DNA of 64,000 nucleotides from Allobosea sp. TND4EK4 (GTDB lineage Bacteria; Pseudomonadota; Alphaproteobacteria; Rhizobiales; Beijerinckiaceae). The notes beneath the pieces were generated by a model, which worked only from the letters and a program-made list of their open reading frames with translations, was not told the origin of the DNA and made no database searches. Position numbers and translations under genes: made by a program. Shown piece after piece: positions 30,617 through 38,882 of the stretch. Location: positions 372,001-436,000 of the forward strand of contig NZ_FTMO01000002.1 in the NCBI RefSeq assembly GCF_900156025.1. Reading direction: 5' to 3'. Each line of letters starts with the position of its first letter. Within the stretch, counting starts at the first letter, position 1.

Positions 30617-31159
30617 TCAGATCGCGACGTCCTTCTGGCGCTCGGCATATTCCTCGGACAGCGCGCCGTGGAGCGACCAGAAGCCGCGCGGCTCCACGCC
30701 TGACAGCCGGTCCTCCAGCAGGTCGAGATGCAGGTGCCACCCCCCCGATACCAGGACCATGCGCTCCTTCGTCGCGAGGCGGCGATGGACCAGCACCAGC
30801 CGCACCTTGTCGCCCTCCTGCGAGAGCGCGATGTCGACATCGGAGTCCGGCTCGCCCATGCCGACCCAGCTGAAGGCCAGGCGCCGCGGCGGATCCCACG
30901 CTGTCACCGTGCCGTGCATCAGCGCGCCCTCGTCGTTCATCTTGCGGGCATGCTCGGGCGGGCGTTCATTCGTGAGCCTCGAATGCATGAAGAAGAGGTC
31001 GATCCGGCCGCCGGCACGCGGTTCGGTATCGCCGCCGCAGAACCATGTCGCCCGCTTGTCGCCGTCTGTCAGATAGGCCCAGACCCGCTCGATCGGGCCG
31101 GGCAACAGCCGCTCGAACCGCACCGCGCCGCTTTCCAGAACCGTGCCGTAGCTGCTCAT
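30617..31159 (-). CDS. SRPBCC/AHSA1-family protein
   Basis: 180 aa. Begins with the START/Bet v1-like pattern RFERLLPGPIERVWAYLTDGDKRATWFCGG and ends with a helix containing GGWHLHLDLLEDRL, as in AHSA1 domain proteins that bind hydrophobic ligands. Its start overlaps the stop of the ArsR gene by 4 nt (31156-31159), a pairing seen widely where the SRPBCC protein is co-regulated by the ArsR repressor. Ligand unknown. Confidence 0.88.
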   Translation of the reverse strand: MSSYGTVLESGAVRFERLLPGPIERVWAYLTDGDKRATWFCGGDTEPRAGGRIDLFFMHSRLTNERPPEHARKMNDEGALMHGTVTAWDPPRRLAFSWVGMGEPDSDVDIALSQEGDKVRLVLVHRRLATKERMVLVSGGWHLHLDLLEDRLSGVEPRGFWSLHGALSEEYAERQKDVAI

Positions 31160-31479
31160 CCTGCGTCTCCCTGATCCGCATCTTGTTTCGACAGTTCGGC
31201 TTCCAGCCGGTCGAGGCTCGCGCTCCAGAAGCCGCGCACCTTGGCGATCCAGGCCTCGAACGCAGCGAGCCCTTCCGGATCGAGGCGATAGATCCGCCGT
31301 TGCCCTTCGACCGAAACCTTCACCAGTCCCGCTTCGCGCAAGACCTTGAGATGCTGCGAGACAGCCGGCGCACTGAGCGGAAAGCGCCCGCCGATCTCCC
31401 CTGCCGAGAGCGGGCCGCTGCCGAGCATCTCGACGATGTCGCGGCGGGTGCTGTCGGCGAGGGCTGAGAAGCGATCCAT
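31156..31479 (-). CDS. ArsR-family transcriptional regulator
   Basis: 107 aa. Winged helix with FSALADSTRRDIVEMLGSGPLSAGEI and the recognition helix APAVSQHLKVLREAGLV. No CxC or other metal-binding cysteines are present (the protein has none), so it is not an As/Cd sensor; this subgroup typically pairs with SRPBCC proteins. A 24-bp palindrome 14 bp upstream is the probable operator, implying autorepression. Confidence 0.92.
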   Translation of the reverse strand: MDRFSALADSTRRDIVEMLGSGPLSAGEIGGRFPLSAPAVSQHLKVLREAGLVKVSVEGQRRIYRLDPEGLAAFEAWIAKVRGFWSASLDRLEAELSKQDADQGDAG

Positions 31480-31493
31480 GGCCCAATATTTTC

Positions 31494-31517
31494 TTATTCA
31501 CTTAATTAAGTCAATAA
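31494..31517. promoter_or_regulatory. 24-bp palindromic operator for the ArsR-type regulator
   Basis: TTATTCACTTAA followed by TTAAGTCAATAA: complementary at all but one symmetric base pair, very AT-rich, located between the ArsR start and the divergent DMT transporter. Size and position fit a dimeric winged-helix repressor controlling its own operon and perhaps the transporter. Confidence 0.7.
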
Positions 31518-31600
31518 CGAAATAAATGGCACGGATGCGGACTGCCGCTTGTCACGCCAGAGAGGTTCAGCCAGAGAGGGCGCCCCTCTGGCCGGATCCC

Positions 31601-32506
31601 ATGACTGCCACGCGCAACGCCTCCCTCGCCGGCATCGGCATGATGCTGCTCGGCATCCTGCTGTTCTCCGTCAACGACGTGATGGGCAAATGGCTGGTCG
31701 CGACCTATTCGGTCGGGCAGGTCCTGCTGATCCGCAGCATCGCAGGGCTGATCGTGCTCGCGCCCTTCGTCATCGCCCAGGGCTGGCGCCGGACCTTGCG
31801 GCCCGCGCGGCCCGGGGCGCAGGCGTTGCGTGTGCTGTTCGGCTGCGGCGATGTCGCCCTGTTCTATGCGGCGGTCAGCCATCTTCCATTGGCCGACACC
31901 ATGACGATCTGGCTCGCGGCGCCGGTTTTCGTCGTCGTGCTGGCGGCCGTCATTCTGCGCGAGACTGTCGATGCGGCACGCTGGGGCGCCGTGGTCGTCG
32001 GCTTTGCCGGCGTGGCCGTCGCGCTCGGCCCGTCCGCAGCCAGCCTTTCGGCACCCGCGGGCATGGCCCTGCTTGGCAGCCTCTGTTTCTCCGCCATGAT
32101 GATCGCGGGACGCCAGTTGCGCGGCACGCCGGACGTGACGCTCGTCGCCTGGCAGACGGCAGGCGCGGCGCTCATCGGCCTCGCCCTGCTCCCCTTCGGC
32201 TGGGTCACTCCGAGCCTGCGTGATACGGCGCTTCTCTCCCTCCTCGGGATCGTCGCGATGGTGGCGCATCTGTGCGTCACGCGCTCGCTGAAGCTGGCGG
32301 AAGCCTCGGTCGTGGTGCCCTATCAGTACACGCTGCTGATCTGGGCGCTGGTTTTCGGCTGGTTCGTCTTTGGCGACTGGCCGACACCGGCGATGCTGGC
32401 CGGCGCCGGGTTGATCATTGTGGCGGGCCTCGCTCTGCTCGTCCTGGAGCGCCGAGCCTCTTCGCTCTCGGCGAAGATCGAGGTCACGCCCGCCTCCGTG
32501 CCCTGA
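31601..32506 (+). CDS. EamA/DMT-family transporter
   Basis: 302 aa, ten hydrophobic segments in two EamA repeats (LLGILLFSVNDVMGKWLV at the start; PYQYTLLIWALVFGWFVFGD near the end). Probable inner membrane metabolite exporter. Start at 31601 is chosen as the first Met before TM1; an open frame upstream to 31526 has no hydrophobic or conserved content. Shares the promoter region with the ArsR gene. Substrate unknown. Confidence 0.87.
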   Translation: MTATRNASLAGIGMMLLGILLFSVNDVMGKWLVATYSVGQVLLIRSIAGLIVLAPFVIAQGWRRTLRPARPGAQALRVLFGCGDVALFYAAVSHLPLADTMTIWLAAPVFVVVLAAVILRETVDAARWGAVVVGFAGVAVALGPSAASLSAPAGMALLGSLCFSAMMIAGRQLRGTPDVTLVAWQTAGAALIGLALLPFGWVTPSLRDTALLSLLGIVAMVAHLCVTRSLKLAEASVVVPYQYTLLIWALVFGWFVFGDWPTPAMLAGAGLIIVAGLALLVLERRASSLSAKIEVTPASVP

Positions 32507-32537
32507 GAGCGGTGCCACGCAGGGCGCGCGCGGGGCT

Positions 32538-33173
32538 TCAATAGAGCCGGCTGCGATAGGCCTCGGCGAGATTGCGGTCGGCCTCCTCCGCATCGACCAT
32601 CTTCGTCTGCTCCGCCACGATCCGGCCGAGCGTCGGGAAGCTGCTGCGCGGCACCTGCGCCGCCGGGTCCCACAGCTTCGAGCGGATCAGCGCCTTGCCG
32701 CAATGGAAAAAGGCTTCCTCCACCGCGACGAGGAGCCCCGTCAGCGGCGGCCGCTCCTGAACCGCAGAGGGCGCGAGCAGCGCGGCATCGCGCGTCGCGC
32801 GGGCCTTGCCGTTGACCCGCAGCGTCTCGGCGATGCCCGGCACCATGAAGAGCAGGCCGATGCCGGGCGAGGCCAGCACGTTGCCGAAGCTGTCGACGCG
32901 GTTGTTGCCGCGCCTGTCGGGGATCAGCAGCGTCCGCTCGTCCAGCACACGCACGAAGCCCGGCGCATCGCCGCGCGGGCTGGCATCGGCGTTTCCGGCG
33001 CCATCGCTCGTCGCCAGCACCAGAAAGGGCGAGATGGCGATGAAGTCCCGGCAGAAGGAATCGAGCCGGTCGAGCACCTTGCTCCGCACGACCGGGCTGA
33101 CCGGGCCGATATGCTCGCGCAAGGCCTCGGCATCGGTGACGCAGGCCTGGGGATCGTCGAAACCGGTTGTCAT
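32538..33173 (-). CDS. Pyridoxamine 5'-phosphate oxidase-fold FMN-binding protein
   Basis: 211 aa. The split-barrel flavin fold is indicated by FIAISPFLVLATSDGAGNADASPRGDAPGFV, LLIPDRRGNNRVDSFGNVLASPGIGLLFMVPG and VEEAFFHCGKALIRSKLW, the pattern of the MSMEG_1061-like family rather than true PdxH. Cofactor binding is likely; reaction unknown. Converges with the DMT transporter gene. Confidence 0.85.
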   Translation of the reverse strand: MTTGFDDPQACVTDAEALREHIGPVSPVVRSKVLDRLDSFCRDFIAISPFLVLATSDGAGNADASPRGDAPGFVRVLDERTLLIPDRRGNNRVDSFGNVLASPGIGLLFMVPGIAETLRVNGKARATRDAALLAPSAVQERPPLTGLLVAVEEAFFHCGKALIRSKLWDPAAQVPRSSFPTLGRIVAEQTKMVDAEEADRNLAEAYRSRLY

Positions 33174-33365
33174 GCTGGGCCCTCCTGCCGGCAGTGTCGC
33201 CGGATGGGCAGCGGATCGCCAGCCCCGCGGCGACATGGCCGCAGCAGCCGGGCGCATCGCCTGTCAGGCCTGCGCGCTTCTTCCACCGGCGACAACGCCT
33301 TGATTTGTCGCGGCCCCGCAGCCATCGTACCCGCCAACCGTTTTGCCTTGATGAGGCCGATTCCC

Positions 33366-33824
33366 ATGTCCCGCGCCTGGCTCTCCACCGCCCTGGTTTC
33401 GCTCGCCTGCCTGACCGGTTTTGCCGCGGAGGCTAGCAGCCGCCGCATCGTCGCGCCCGTCGACCGCGCCGAGGAGCGAATCATCCCGATGTATGGCGAC
33501 CTGCCGGGCTGCGCCGACCCGGCCGTCCTCGGCAGCCTCTCCAGCTCGTTCAACGCCCGCGAGGCGACGTTCTGGGGCCCGCTCGAAACCCTCTCCTATG
33601 ACCGCATCGGCCAGCTCGGCTACCGGCCCTGGGGCGATGACACGATTCCGCGGCGCTTCTGCACCGCCCGCGTACTGCTGAACAACGGCCTGTTCCACCG
33701 CGTCGATTATTCGGTGCGCGAGAATCTCGGCCTGTTCGCCCGCGGCTGGAACGTCAACTGGTGCGTCTCCGGCCTCGACCGCGAGCGCAGCTATGCGCCC
33801 GATTGCCAGATGGCCCGCCCCTGA
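33366..33824 (+). CDS. Small exported protein of unknown function
   Basis: 152 aa. Signal peptide (WLSTALVSLACLTGFAAEA) then a short mature domain with four cysteines (GDLPGCADP, PRRFCTAR, NVNWCVSGL, APDCQM), likely two disulfides. GLFARGWNVNWCVSGLDR is the most distinctive stretch. Found upstream of RNase T2 here, separated by 11 bp, so both may be co-expressed and secreted. Function unknown. Confidence 0.75.
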   Translation: MSRAWLSTALVSLACLTGFAAEASSRRIVAPVDRAEERIIPMYGDLPGCADPAVLGSLSSSFNAREATFWGPLETLSYDRIGQLGYRPWGDDTIPRRFCTARVLLNNGLFHRVDYSVRENLGLFARGWNVNWCVSGLDRERSYAPDCQMARP

Positions 33825-33835
33825 GCCGGCCGGCG

Positions 33836-34513
33836 ATGAGGCTTCGGCGCGCCAGGCTGCTGGCCCTCGCGGGGCTCGGCGCCCTCTCGATGGCGGGGGG
33901 CGTGCAGGCGCAGGGTTTCGGCCAGCGCGGCGGCGCAGCCGGCGAATTCGATTTCTATGTGCTGGCGCTCTCCTGGTCGCCGGGCTTCTGCCGGCTGGAC
34001 GGCGGCAACGACCGCAACCGCGAGCAGTGCTCGGACGGCGCCAATCTCGGCTTCGTGGTTCACGGGCTCTGGCCGCAATATGAACGCGGCTATCCCAGCG
34101 ATTGCGGCCCGGCCGGTCGCTCCCCCTCGCGCATCGCGCTGGAGGAGGCCAAGGGCGTCTACCCCACAGAGGGCCTCGCCCGCTACGAATGGCGCAAGCA
34201 CGGCACCTGCTCTGGATCGAGCCCGTCCGATTATTTCCGCGATGCCCGCCGTGCCCGTGACAAGGTGGCGGTTCCGCCCGCTTTGGCCAAGCCGCAGCGC
34301 GAGCAGAACTGGACCGCGATCGATCTCGAACGCGCCTTCGCCGCTGCCAATCCCGGCCTGCGCACCGATATGATGTCGGTGAGCTGCAAGCGCGGCGTGC
34401 TGCAGGAGGTCCGGATCTGCCTGACCAGGGACCTGCGCAATTTCCGCTCCTGCCCCGAGGTCGATCGCTCCGGCTGCCGCAGTCGCGAGTTCAGCGTGCC
34501 GGCACCGCAGTAG
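33836..34513 (+). CDS. Ribonuclease T2 family protein
   Basis: 225 aa. Signal peptide 1-25 ending GVQA/QGFG. CAS I is FVVHGLWPQ (catalytic His), CAS II is YEWRKHGTCSG, keeping the catalytic Glu, Lys and His but with Tyr in place of the usual first His. Cysteines suited for the T2 disulfides are present. Acts on RNA in the periplasm or outside, yielding 2',3'-cyclic nucleotides. Follows the small exported cysteine-rich protein. Confidence 0.92.
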   Translation: MRLRRARLLALAGLGALSMAGGVQAQGFGQRGGAAGEFDFYVLALSWSPGFCRLDGGNDRNREQCSDGANLGFVVHGLWPQYERGYPSDCGPAGRSPSRIALEEAKGVYPTEGLARYEWRKHGTCSGSSPSDYFRDARRARDKVAVPPALAKPQREQNWTAIDLERAFAAANPGLRTDMMSVSCKRGVLQEVRICLTRDLRNFRSCPEVDRSGCRSREFSVPAPQ

Positions 34514-34564
34514 CCGTGCAAGGCCCCGGTTGCCTGCGGCGCGCGGGCGGCCGATAAGCGCGCC

Positions 34565-35416
34565 ATGAACTATCGCCACAGCTTCCATGCCGGCAATTTC
34601 GCGGATGTGCTCAAGCACGCGGTGCTGGCGCGCATCCTGCTGCATCTCAACGGCAAGCCGACGCCCTATCGTTTGATCGATACCCATGCCGGCAGCGGCC
34701 GCTACGATCTCAACGCCGACGACGCCTCCCGCACCCATGAGTGGAAGGACGGCATCGCCCGGCTCGACCGCTCGCCTCTGGCACCGGCAGCCGAAGCCTT
34801 GCTCGCGCCCTATCGAACGGCGCTCTCGGCGATCCGCGCCGAGCATAGCGCCGAGGCCTATCCCGGCTCTCCCTGGCTCTGCCGCCATGCGATGCGGCCC
34901 TTCGACCGGCTGATCGCAGCCGAGCTGCATCCGCAGACCTACACGAAGCTGGTCGAGACGCTGGCCCGCGATTCGCGCTGCAAGCCGCTCGCCATCGATG
35001 GCTGGACGGCCTTGCGCGCCAATGTTCCGCCCAAGGAGCGACGCGGCCTCGTCCTGATCGACCCGCCCTTCGAGGAGAAGGACGAGTTCGCCACGCTGAC
35101 GAGCCAGTTCATCGCCGCCCATCGCAAGTGGCCGACCGGAATCTACATGCTCTGGTACCCGCTGAAGGACCGGAACGCCGTCTCGACGATGGTCGACGAC
35201 GTGCTCGATGCCGGCATCGGCCGGCTGCTGCAGTTGGAGATCGACGTCGACCGTCCCGAGGCCGCCGGCGGCCTGAGCGCGACCGGCCTGCTGATCGCCA
35301 ATCCGCCCTGGCGCCTGGCGGAGGAGATGGAGACGCTGCTGCCGGCGCTGACGGAGCGGCTCGCGCAGGGGCAGCGTCCGCGCTATCACTGCGAGGCGAT
35401 GCGGCCCGACGGCTGA
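34565..35416 (+). CDS. rlmJ: 23S rRNA (adenine-2030-N6)-methyltransferase
   Basis: 283 aa. MNYRHSFHAGNFADVLKHAVL is the diagnostic N-terminus, IDTHAGSGRYDL is the SAM site and LIDPPFEEKDEF the DPPF catalytic motif of N6-adenine methyltransferases. Full length. Modifies A2030 of 23S rRNA. Confidence 0.95.
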   Translation: MNYRHSFHAGNFADVLKHAVLARILLHLNGKPTPYRLIDTHAGSGRYDLNADDASRTHEWKDGIARLDRSPLAPAAEALLAPYRTALSAIRAEHSAEAYPGSPWLCRHAMRPFDRLIAAELHPQTYTKLVETLARDSRCKPLAIDGWTALRANVPPKERRGLVLIDPPFEEKDEFATLTSQFIAAHRKWPTGIYMLWYPLKDRNAVSTMVDDVLDAGIGRLLQLEIDVDRPEAAGGLSATGLLIANPPWRLAEEMETLLPALTERLAQGQRPRYHCEAMRPDG

Positions 35417-35443
35417 TCGCGCCCGCCTTCTCTCCCTCGACGG

Positions 35444-36058
35444 ATGACGACGATGCTCGTGCTGCGCTCCTCCCCCGCCTCGCCCTTCGGCCGCAAGGTC
35501 AAGATGGCTGCCCTCGAACTCGGTCTGATGGACAAGATCGAGATCGTCGCCGCGGACACCACCGACCCCAACGAGGTGCTGCGCGAGCAGAACCCGCTGG
35601 GCAAGATCCCGACGCTCGTTCTCGAAGACGGGGTGACGCTGTTCGATTCCCGCGTGATCGTCGACTATCTCGACCATCTGGCCGGCGGCGGAAAGATCAT
35701 CCCGGCCGGCGAGGCCCGCTTCGCGCAGCTGCGGCTCCAGGCGCTGGCCGATGGCATCGCGGATGCAGCCCTGCTCAAGGTCTATGAGGGCCGCTTCCGG
35801 GCCGAAACCGAGCGGAGCGCGAACTGGGTCGCTCATCAGGATGGCAAGGTCGCCCGTGGCCTGGCCGCTTTGGAAGCTGCTCCTCCGGCCTTCCCGGACC
35901 GCCCGCGCATCGGGGAGATCGCGCTGGCCTGCGCACTCGGCTACCTCGACCTGCGGTTCGCCGGCGCCTAGCGCGCGGAGCATCCCAGGCTGGTGGCCTG
36001 GCTCGACGACTTCGCCGCCCGCGTACCGGCCTTCGAGAAGACCCGCTTCACCGGCTGA
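35444..36058 (+). pseudogene. Glutathione S-transferase gene interrupted by an in-frame amber codon
   Basis: N-terminal thioredoxin-like domain (LRSSPASPFGRKVKMAAL, NPLGKIPTLVLEDG, FDSRVIVDYLD) and an all-helical C-domain with RIGEIALACALGYLDLRF. A TAG at 35969-35971 stops the frame after 175 codons; directly behind it the same frame continues RAEHPRLVAWLDDFAARVP and ends with TGA at 36056-36058, exactly where a ~204-residue GST should end. A Trp (TGG) at this place is common in the family, so a single G-to-A change would explain it. Truncated at the last helix; it may still fold. Start could also be 35453. Confidence 0.8.
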
Positions 36059-36096
36059 CGGCCCGCGGCGGCAACGCCGAGAGCCATGACCAACGC

Positions 36097-36130
36097 AAAA
36101 GGGCGGCGCCATCCGGCAGCCGCCCTTTTT
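36097..36130 (+). terminator. Intrinsic terminator after the GST gene
   Basis: AAAAGGGCGGC ... GCCGCCCTTTTT with a 10-bp stem; A-run on the left, T-run on the right, so it could work in both directions between this gene and the convergent porin. Confidence 0.85.
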
Positions 36131-36161
36131 CTTGCACGCCGGATTCGGTGTTCGAGGCAAC

Positions 36162-36191
36162 AAAAAACCCGGTGGCCAGAGGCCACCGGGT
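36162..36191 (-). terminator. Intrinsic terminator of the porin gene
   Basis: On the minus strand ACCCGGTGGCC-TCT-GGCCACCGGGT then TTTTTT: an 11-bp perfect stem with a T-run, 28 bp past the stop codon. Confidence 0.95.
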
Positions 36192-36218
36192 CGTTCTGAC
36201 TTCCCGAAGGAAGCTGGA

Positions 36219-36875
36219 TCAGAACTTGTAGCTCAGACGGGCGCGGACGACCGAGAAGTCGGTGCCGATCTTGGCGCCCGTGTTCTGAACGCGCTTCTCG
36301 CCCAGGTCGACGTAGAGGTACTCGACGCCAGCGATGATGTTGTTGGTCAGAGCGTACTCGAGACCGCCGCCGACGGCGAAGCCGCCGGTGTGGCTGTTGT
36401 CGGCCGAGAAGCCGAGAGCCGGGATCGAGGTCTTGACGTTGCCGTAAGCCCAACCACCGGTCACGTAGGGCATGAACCGGTCGAAGGCGACGCCGACGCG
36501 AGCGCGGACGGTGCCGAAGTAGTCGGTCTTGACGCGGACGAGGCCGAGGTTGCTGCCGGTGCTGAGGTCAGCGCCCTGGATGTCGGCTTCGACGCCGAGC
36601 ACGAACTGGCCCATCTGGTAGTTGTAGCCGACCTGGCCACCGCCGACGAAGCCGTCGAGATCACCGGTGTTGGTGACCTGGAAGCCCGAGCTGTTGACGT
36701 TGCCCCAGGCGTAACCGGCGTTGGCGCCGACGTAGAAACCGGTCCAGGTGAACGCCGGGGGGACGTACATCGGGGCGGCGACGGGGCCCTTGCGCGACGG
36801 CAGGTCGGCGGCCGAGGCGGCGCCGGCAGCGACGAGGCCGAGGACGGCAACACTCGCGAGCAGATACTTCTTCAT
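36219..36875 (-). CDS. Omp25/31-type outer membrane beta-barrel protein
   Basis: 218 aa. Signal peptide 1-22 (AASA/ADLPSRK), then the Rhizobiales signature FTWTGFYVGANAGYAWGNV and a C-terminal aromatic residue (RLSYKF) needed for barrel assembly. Expected eight-stranded OMP_b-brl fold. Strong AAGGAG 7 nt before the ATG and a perfect terminator imply high expression, usual for this abundant surface protein. Frames upstream of 36875 are open but have no similarity. Confidence 0.95.
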   Translation of the reverse strand: MKKYLLASVAVLGLVAAGAASAADLPSRKGPVAAPMYVPPAFTWTGFYVGANAGYAWGNVNSSGFQVTNTGDLDGFVGGGQVGYNYQMGQFVLGVEADIQGADLSTGSNLGLVRVKTDYFGTVRARVGVAFDRFMPYVTGGWAYGNVKTSIPALGFSADNSHTGGFAVGGGLEYALTNNIIAGVEYLYVDLGEKRVQNTGAKIGTDFSVVRARLSYKF

Positions 36876-37249
36876 GACAAACTCCTTAGTCGTCGCTTTG
36901 CCGGTGGACCCGGCGGGTGATTTCGATGGCATCTGTATAGTCCCGGATGCCGGCTTTGTCTGTTGCGCCGGAAGCACAGCCATGTTGCGAACCGCGGCAG
37001 AAATGCGGCACGAATGCGATGACTGGACGCAAATAGGTAAAGAACGGTTAACCAAGGGGAAGCTTGCGCGTATGGTAAATCGAATACTAATCGAAAACGG
37101 TTCCACATGAGCGGAACCGTGGACGACCGTCCTGACAACGCGTTCGTTCCATTGTGGTTCCGCTGGAGGTCGAGAATGTTTGGGCCGGCAAACTTGCCGA
37201 GCTTGGCCGCCCATGCTTAAGCCCTGAAATCAAACGGATAGATCAGGTC
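36876..37249. other. 374-bp divergent promoter region of porin and glycosyltransferase
   Basis: No gene. AT-richer than average from 37010 to 37110, as expected for a strong porin promoter with a long 5' untranslated leader. A CTATAC box on the minus strand near 36940 is a possible -10, but I cannot assign a matching -35 with confidence. Confidence 0.4.
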
Positions 37250-38059
37250 GTGGCGCCTCTTTCCATTTTCATCATCGCATTGAACGAAGCCGACCGGATC
37301 GGTCGCACGCTCGAGGCCGTGCGCGGCTTGAGCGATGACGTCATCGTCGTCGATTCGGGCTCGACGGACGGCACGCAGGATGTGGCGAAGGCACATGGTG
37401 CGCGGGTGATCTTCAACGCCTGGCCCGGCTATGGCGGGCAGAAGCGTTTCGCGGAAGAGCAATGCCGCCATGACTGGCTGCTGAATCTGGATGCCGACGA
37501 GGTGCTGCCGCCCGATCTCGCTGCCGAGATCGCCGCGCTCTTTCAGCGCGGCGCGCCGCCGCTCGACGCCTACAAGCTCCGGATCGCCGAGATTTTCCCG
37601 GGCGAGAAGGCGCCGCACCGATTCGCCTATGCGCTGGCCCCGGTGCGCCTCTACCGGAAATCGAAGGGCCGCTATTCTCCCTCACCCGTTCATGACCGGG
37701 TCGACCTCGTCCCCGACGCACGAATCGGCAAGCTGAAGGGAACGGTCCACCACTTCTCGGTCCGTTCGCTCGGCGAGCAGATGGAGAAGCTGAACGCCTA
37801 TAGCGACGCGCAGGCCGATGATCTCGACGCGCGCGGCATTACCGTGTCGGGGTTCCGGCTGGTGACGGAGTTTCCGGCGAACTTCATCAAGGCCTATATC
37901 GGCCGCCGCCACGCCCTGCGCGGCATCTACGGCTTCATGACGGCGATGAACTACGCATTCTACCGCTATCTGCGTGCGGCGAAGCACTGGGAACGCCGGC
38001 TGCGCCGGAATTCCGGCATCGACGCCCCCAAATCCGGTGGCGATTCGGCCGGCGGCTGA
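37250..38059 (+). CDS. Family 2 glycosyltransferase, lipopolysaccharide-core type
   Basis: 269 aa from the GTG at 37250, which gives the typical LSIFIIALNEADRIG N-terminus; ATG at 37154 is an alternative with no conserved extension. GT-A fold motifs: VVDSGSTDGT and the DxD-like NLDADEVL, then PVHDRV. Resembles WaaE/KdtX beta-1,4-glucosyltransferases acting on LPS core. Cytoplasmic face of the inner membrane. Confidence 0.85.
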   Translation: MAPLSIFIIALNEADRIGRTLEAVRGLSDDVIVVDSGSTDGTQDVAKAHGARVIFNAWPGYGGQKRFAEEQCRHDWLLNLDADEVLPPDLAAEIAALFQRGAPPLDAYKLRIAEIFPGEKAPHRFAYALAPVRLYRKSKGRYSPSPVHDRVDLVPDARIGKLKGTVHHFSVRSLGEQMEKLNAYSDAQADDLDARGITVSGFRLVTEFPANFIKAYIGRRHALRGIYGFMTAMNYAFYRYLRAAKHWERRLRRNSGIDAPKSGGDSAGG

Positions 38060-38078
38060 TCGCGCCGCGCACAGAGGG

Positions 38079-38843
38079 TCAAACGAGGGTGATCGCCGAG
38101 ATCAGGCGCCCGTAATCGGGCTCGCCGCGATGGGTGGTGCGGCGGTAGCTGAAGAAGCGCTGCTCATCGCCATAGGTGCACAGGCCCAGATCGACGAAGC
38201 GGCCGATGCCGGCCTCCTGCGCCTTCAGCCCGATGAAGGCCGGCAGGTCGAACATCGCATGCGCCGCGCGCTCGGAGCCCGCAAAGAAGCGGGCATAGGT
38301 CGCATTCTCCGCCTTGAAGCGCTCGATGAATTCGGGCCCGACCTCATAGGCCTTGGCGCTGATGGTCGGTCCGAGCACGGCGACGATCCGCTCGCGCCGC
38401 GCGCCCAGCTTCTCCATCTCGGTCACCGTCGCGCCGACGACGCCGGTGAATGCCCCCTTCCAGCCGGAATGGGCCGCTCCGATCACCCGCGCCTGGGCAT
38501 CGGCGAAGAGGATCGGCCCGCAATCGGCGCTCGAGACGCCGAGCGCGACATTTTGCGAGACCGTGACCATGGCGTCCGCCTTCGGCCGATCGCCCTGCCA
38601 GGGACCGGTGACGACCGCGACATCCGGCGAATGGACCTGCCAGAGGCTGACCAGATGATCGGGCTCGACCGACAGATGCCGGGCCATGCGGGCCCGGTTT
38701 TCGGCAATCGCCGCGGGATCGTCGTTCGAGCCCAGTCCGCCATTGAGCGAGGCGTAGATGCCCGCCGAGACGCCGCCCTCGCGCGTGAAGAAGGCGTGGC
38801 GGATGCCAGGCTCGGCCGCAAGCTCGGGAGAGATGATGAACAT
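38079..38843 (-). CDS. pgeF: Laccase-domain purine nucleoside phosphorylase / peptidoglycan-editing factor family (YfiH)
   Basis: 254 aa. The zinc-binding triad is visible: His in WQVHSPDV, Cys in SSADCGPIL and His in AAHSGWKG. Enzymes of this family act on adenosine and inosine in vitro; in E. coli the protein affects peptidoglycan stem-peptide composition. Start at 38843 (ATG) preferred over TTG 6 nt upstream. Third gene of the lgt-midA-pgeF set common in Rhizobiales. Confidence 0.93.
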   Translation of the reverse strand: MFIISPELAAEPGIRHAFFTREGGVSAGIYASLNGGLGSNDDPAAIAENRARMARHLSVEPDHLVSLWQVHSPDVAVVTGPWQGDRPKADAMVTVSQNVALGVSSADCGPILFADAQARVIGAAHSGWKGAFTGVVGATVTEMEKLGARRERIVAVLGPTISAKAYEVGPEFIERFKAENATYARFFAGSERAAHAMFDLPAFIGLKAQEAGIGRFVDLGLCTYGDEQRFFSYRRTTHRGEPDYGRLISAITLV

Positions 38844-38882
38844 GCACAAAATCCTGTCCGGCGCGGCCGGCGTCGAAAAGCG

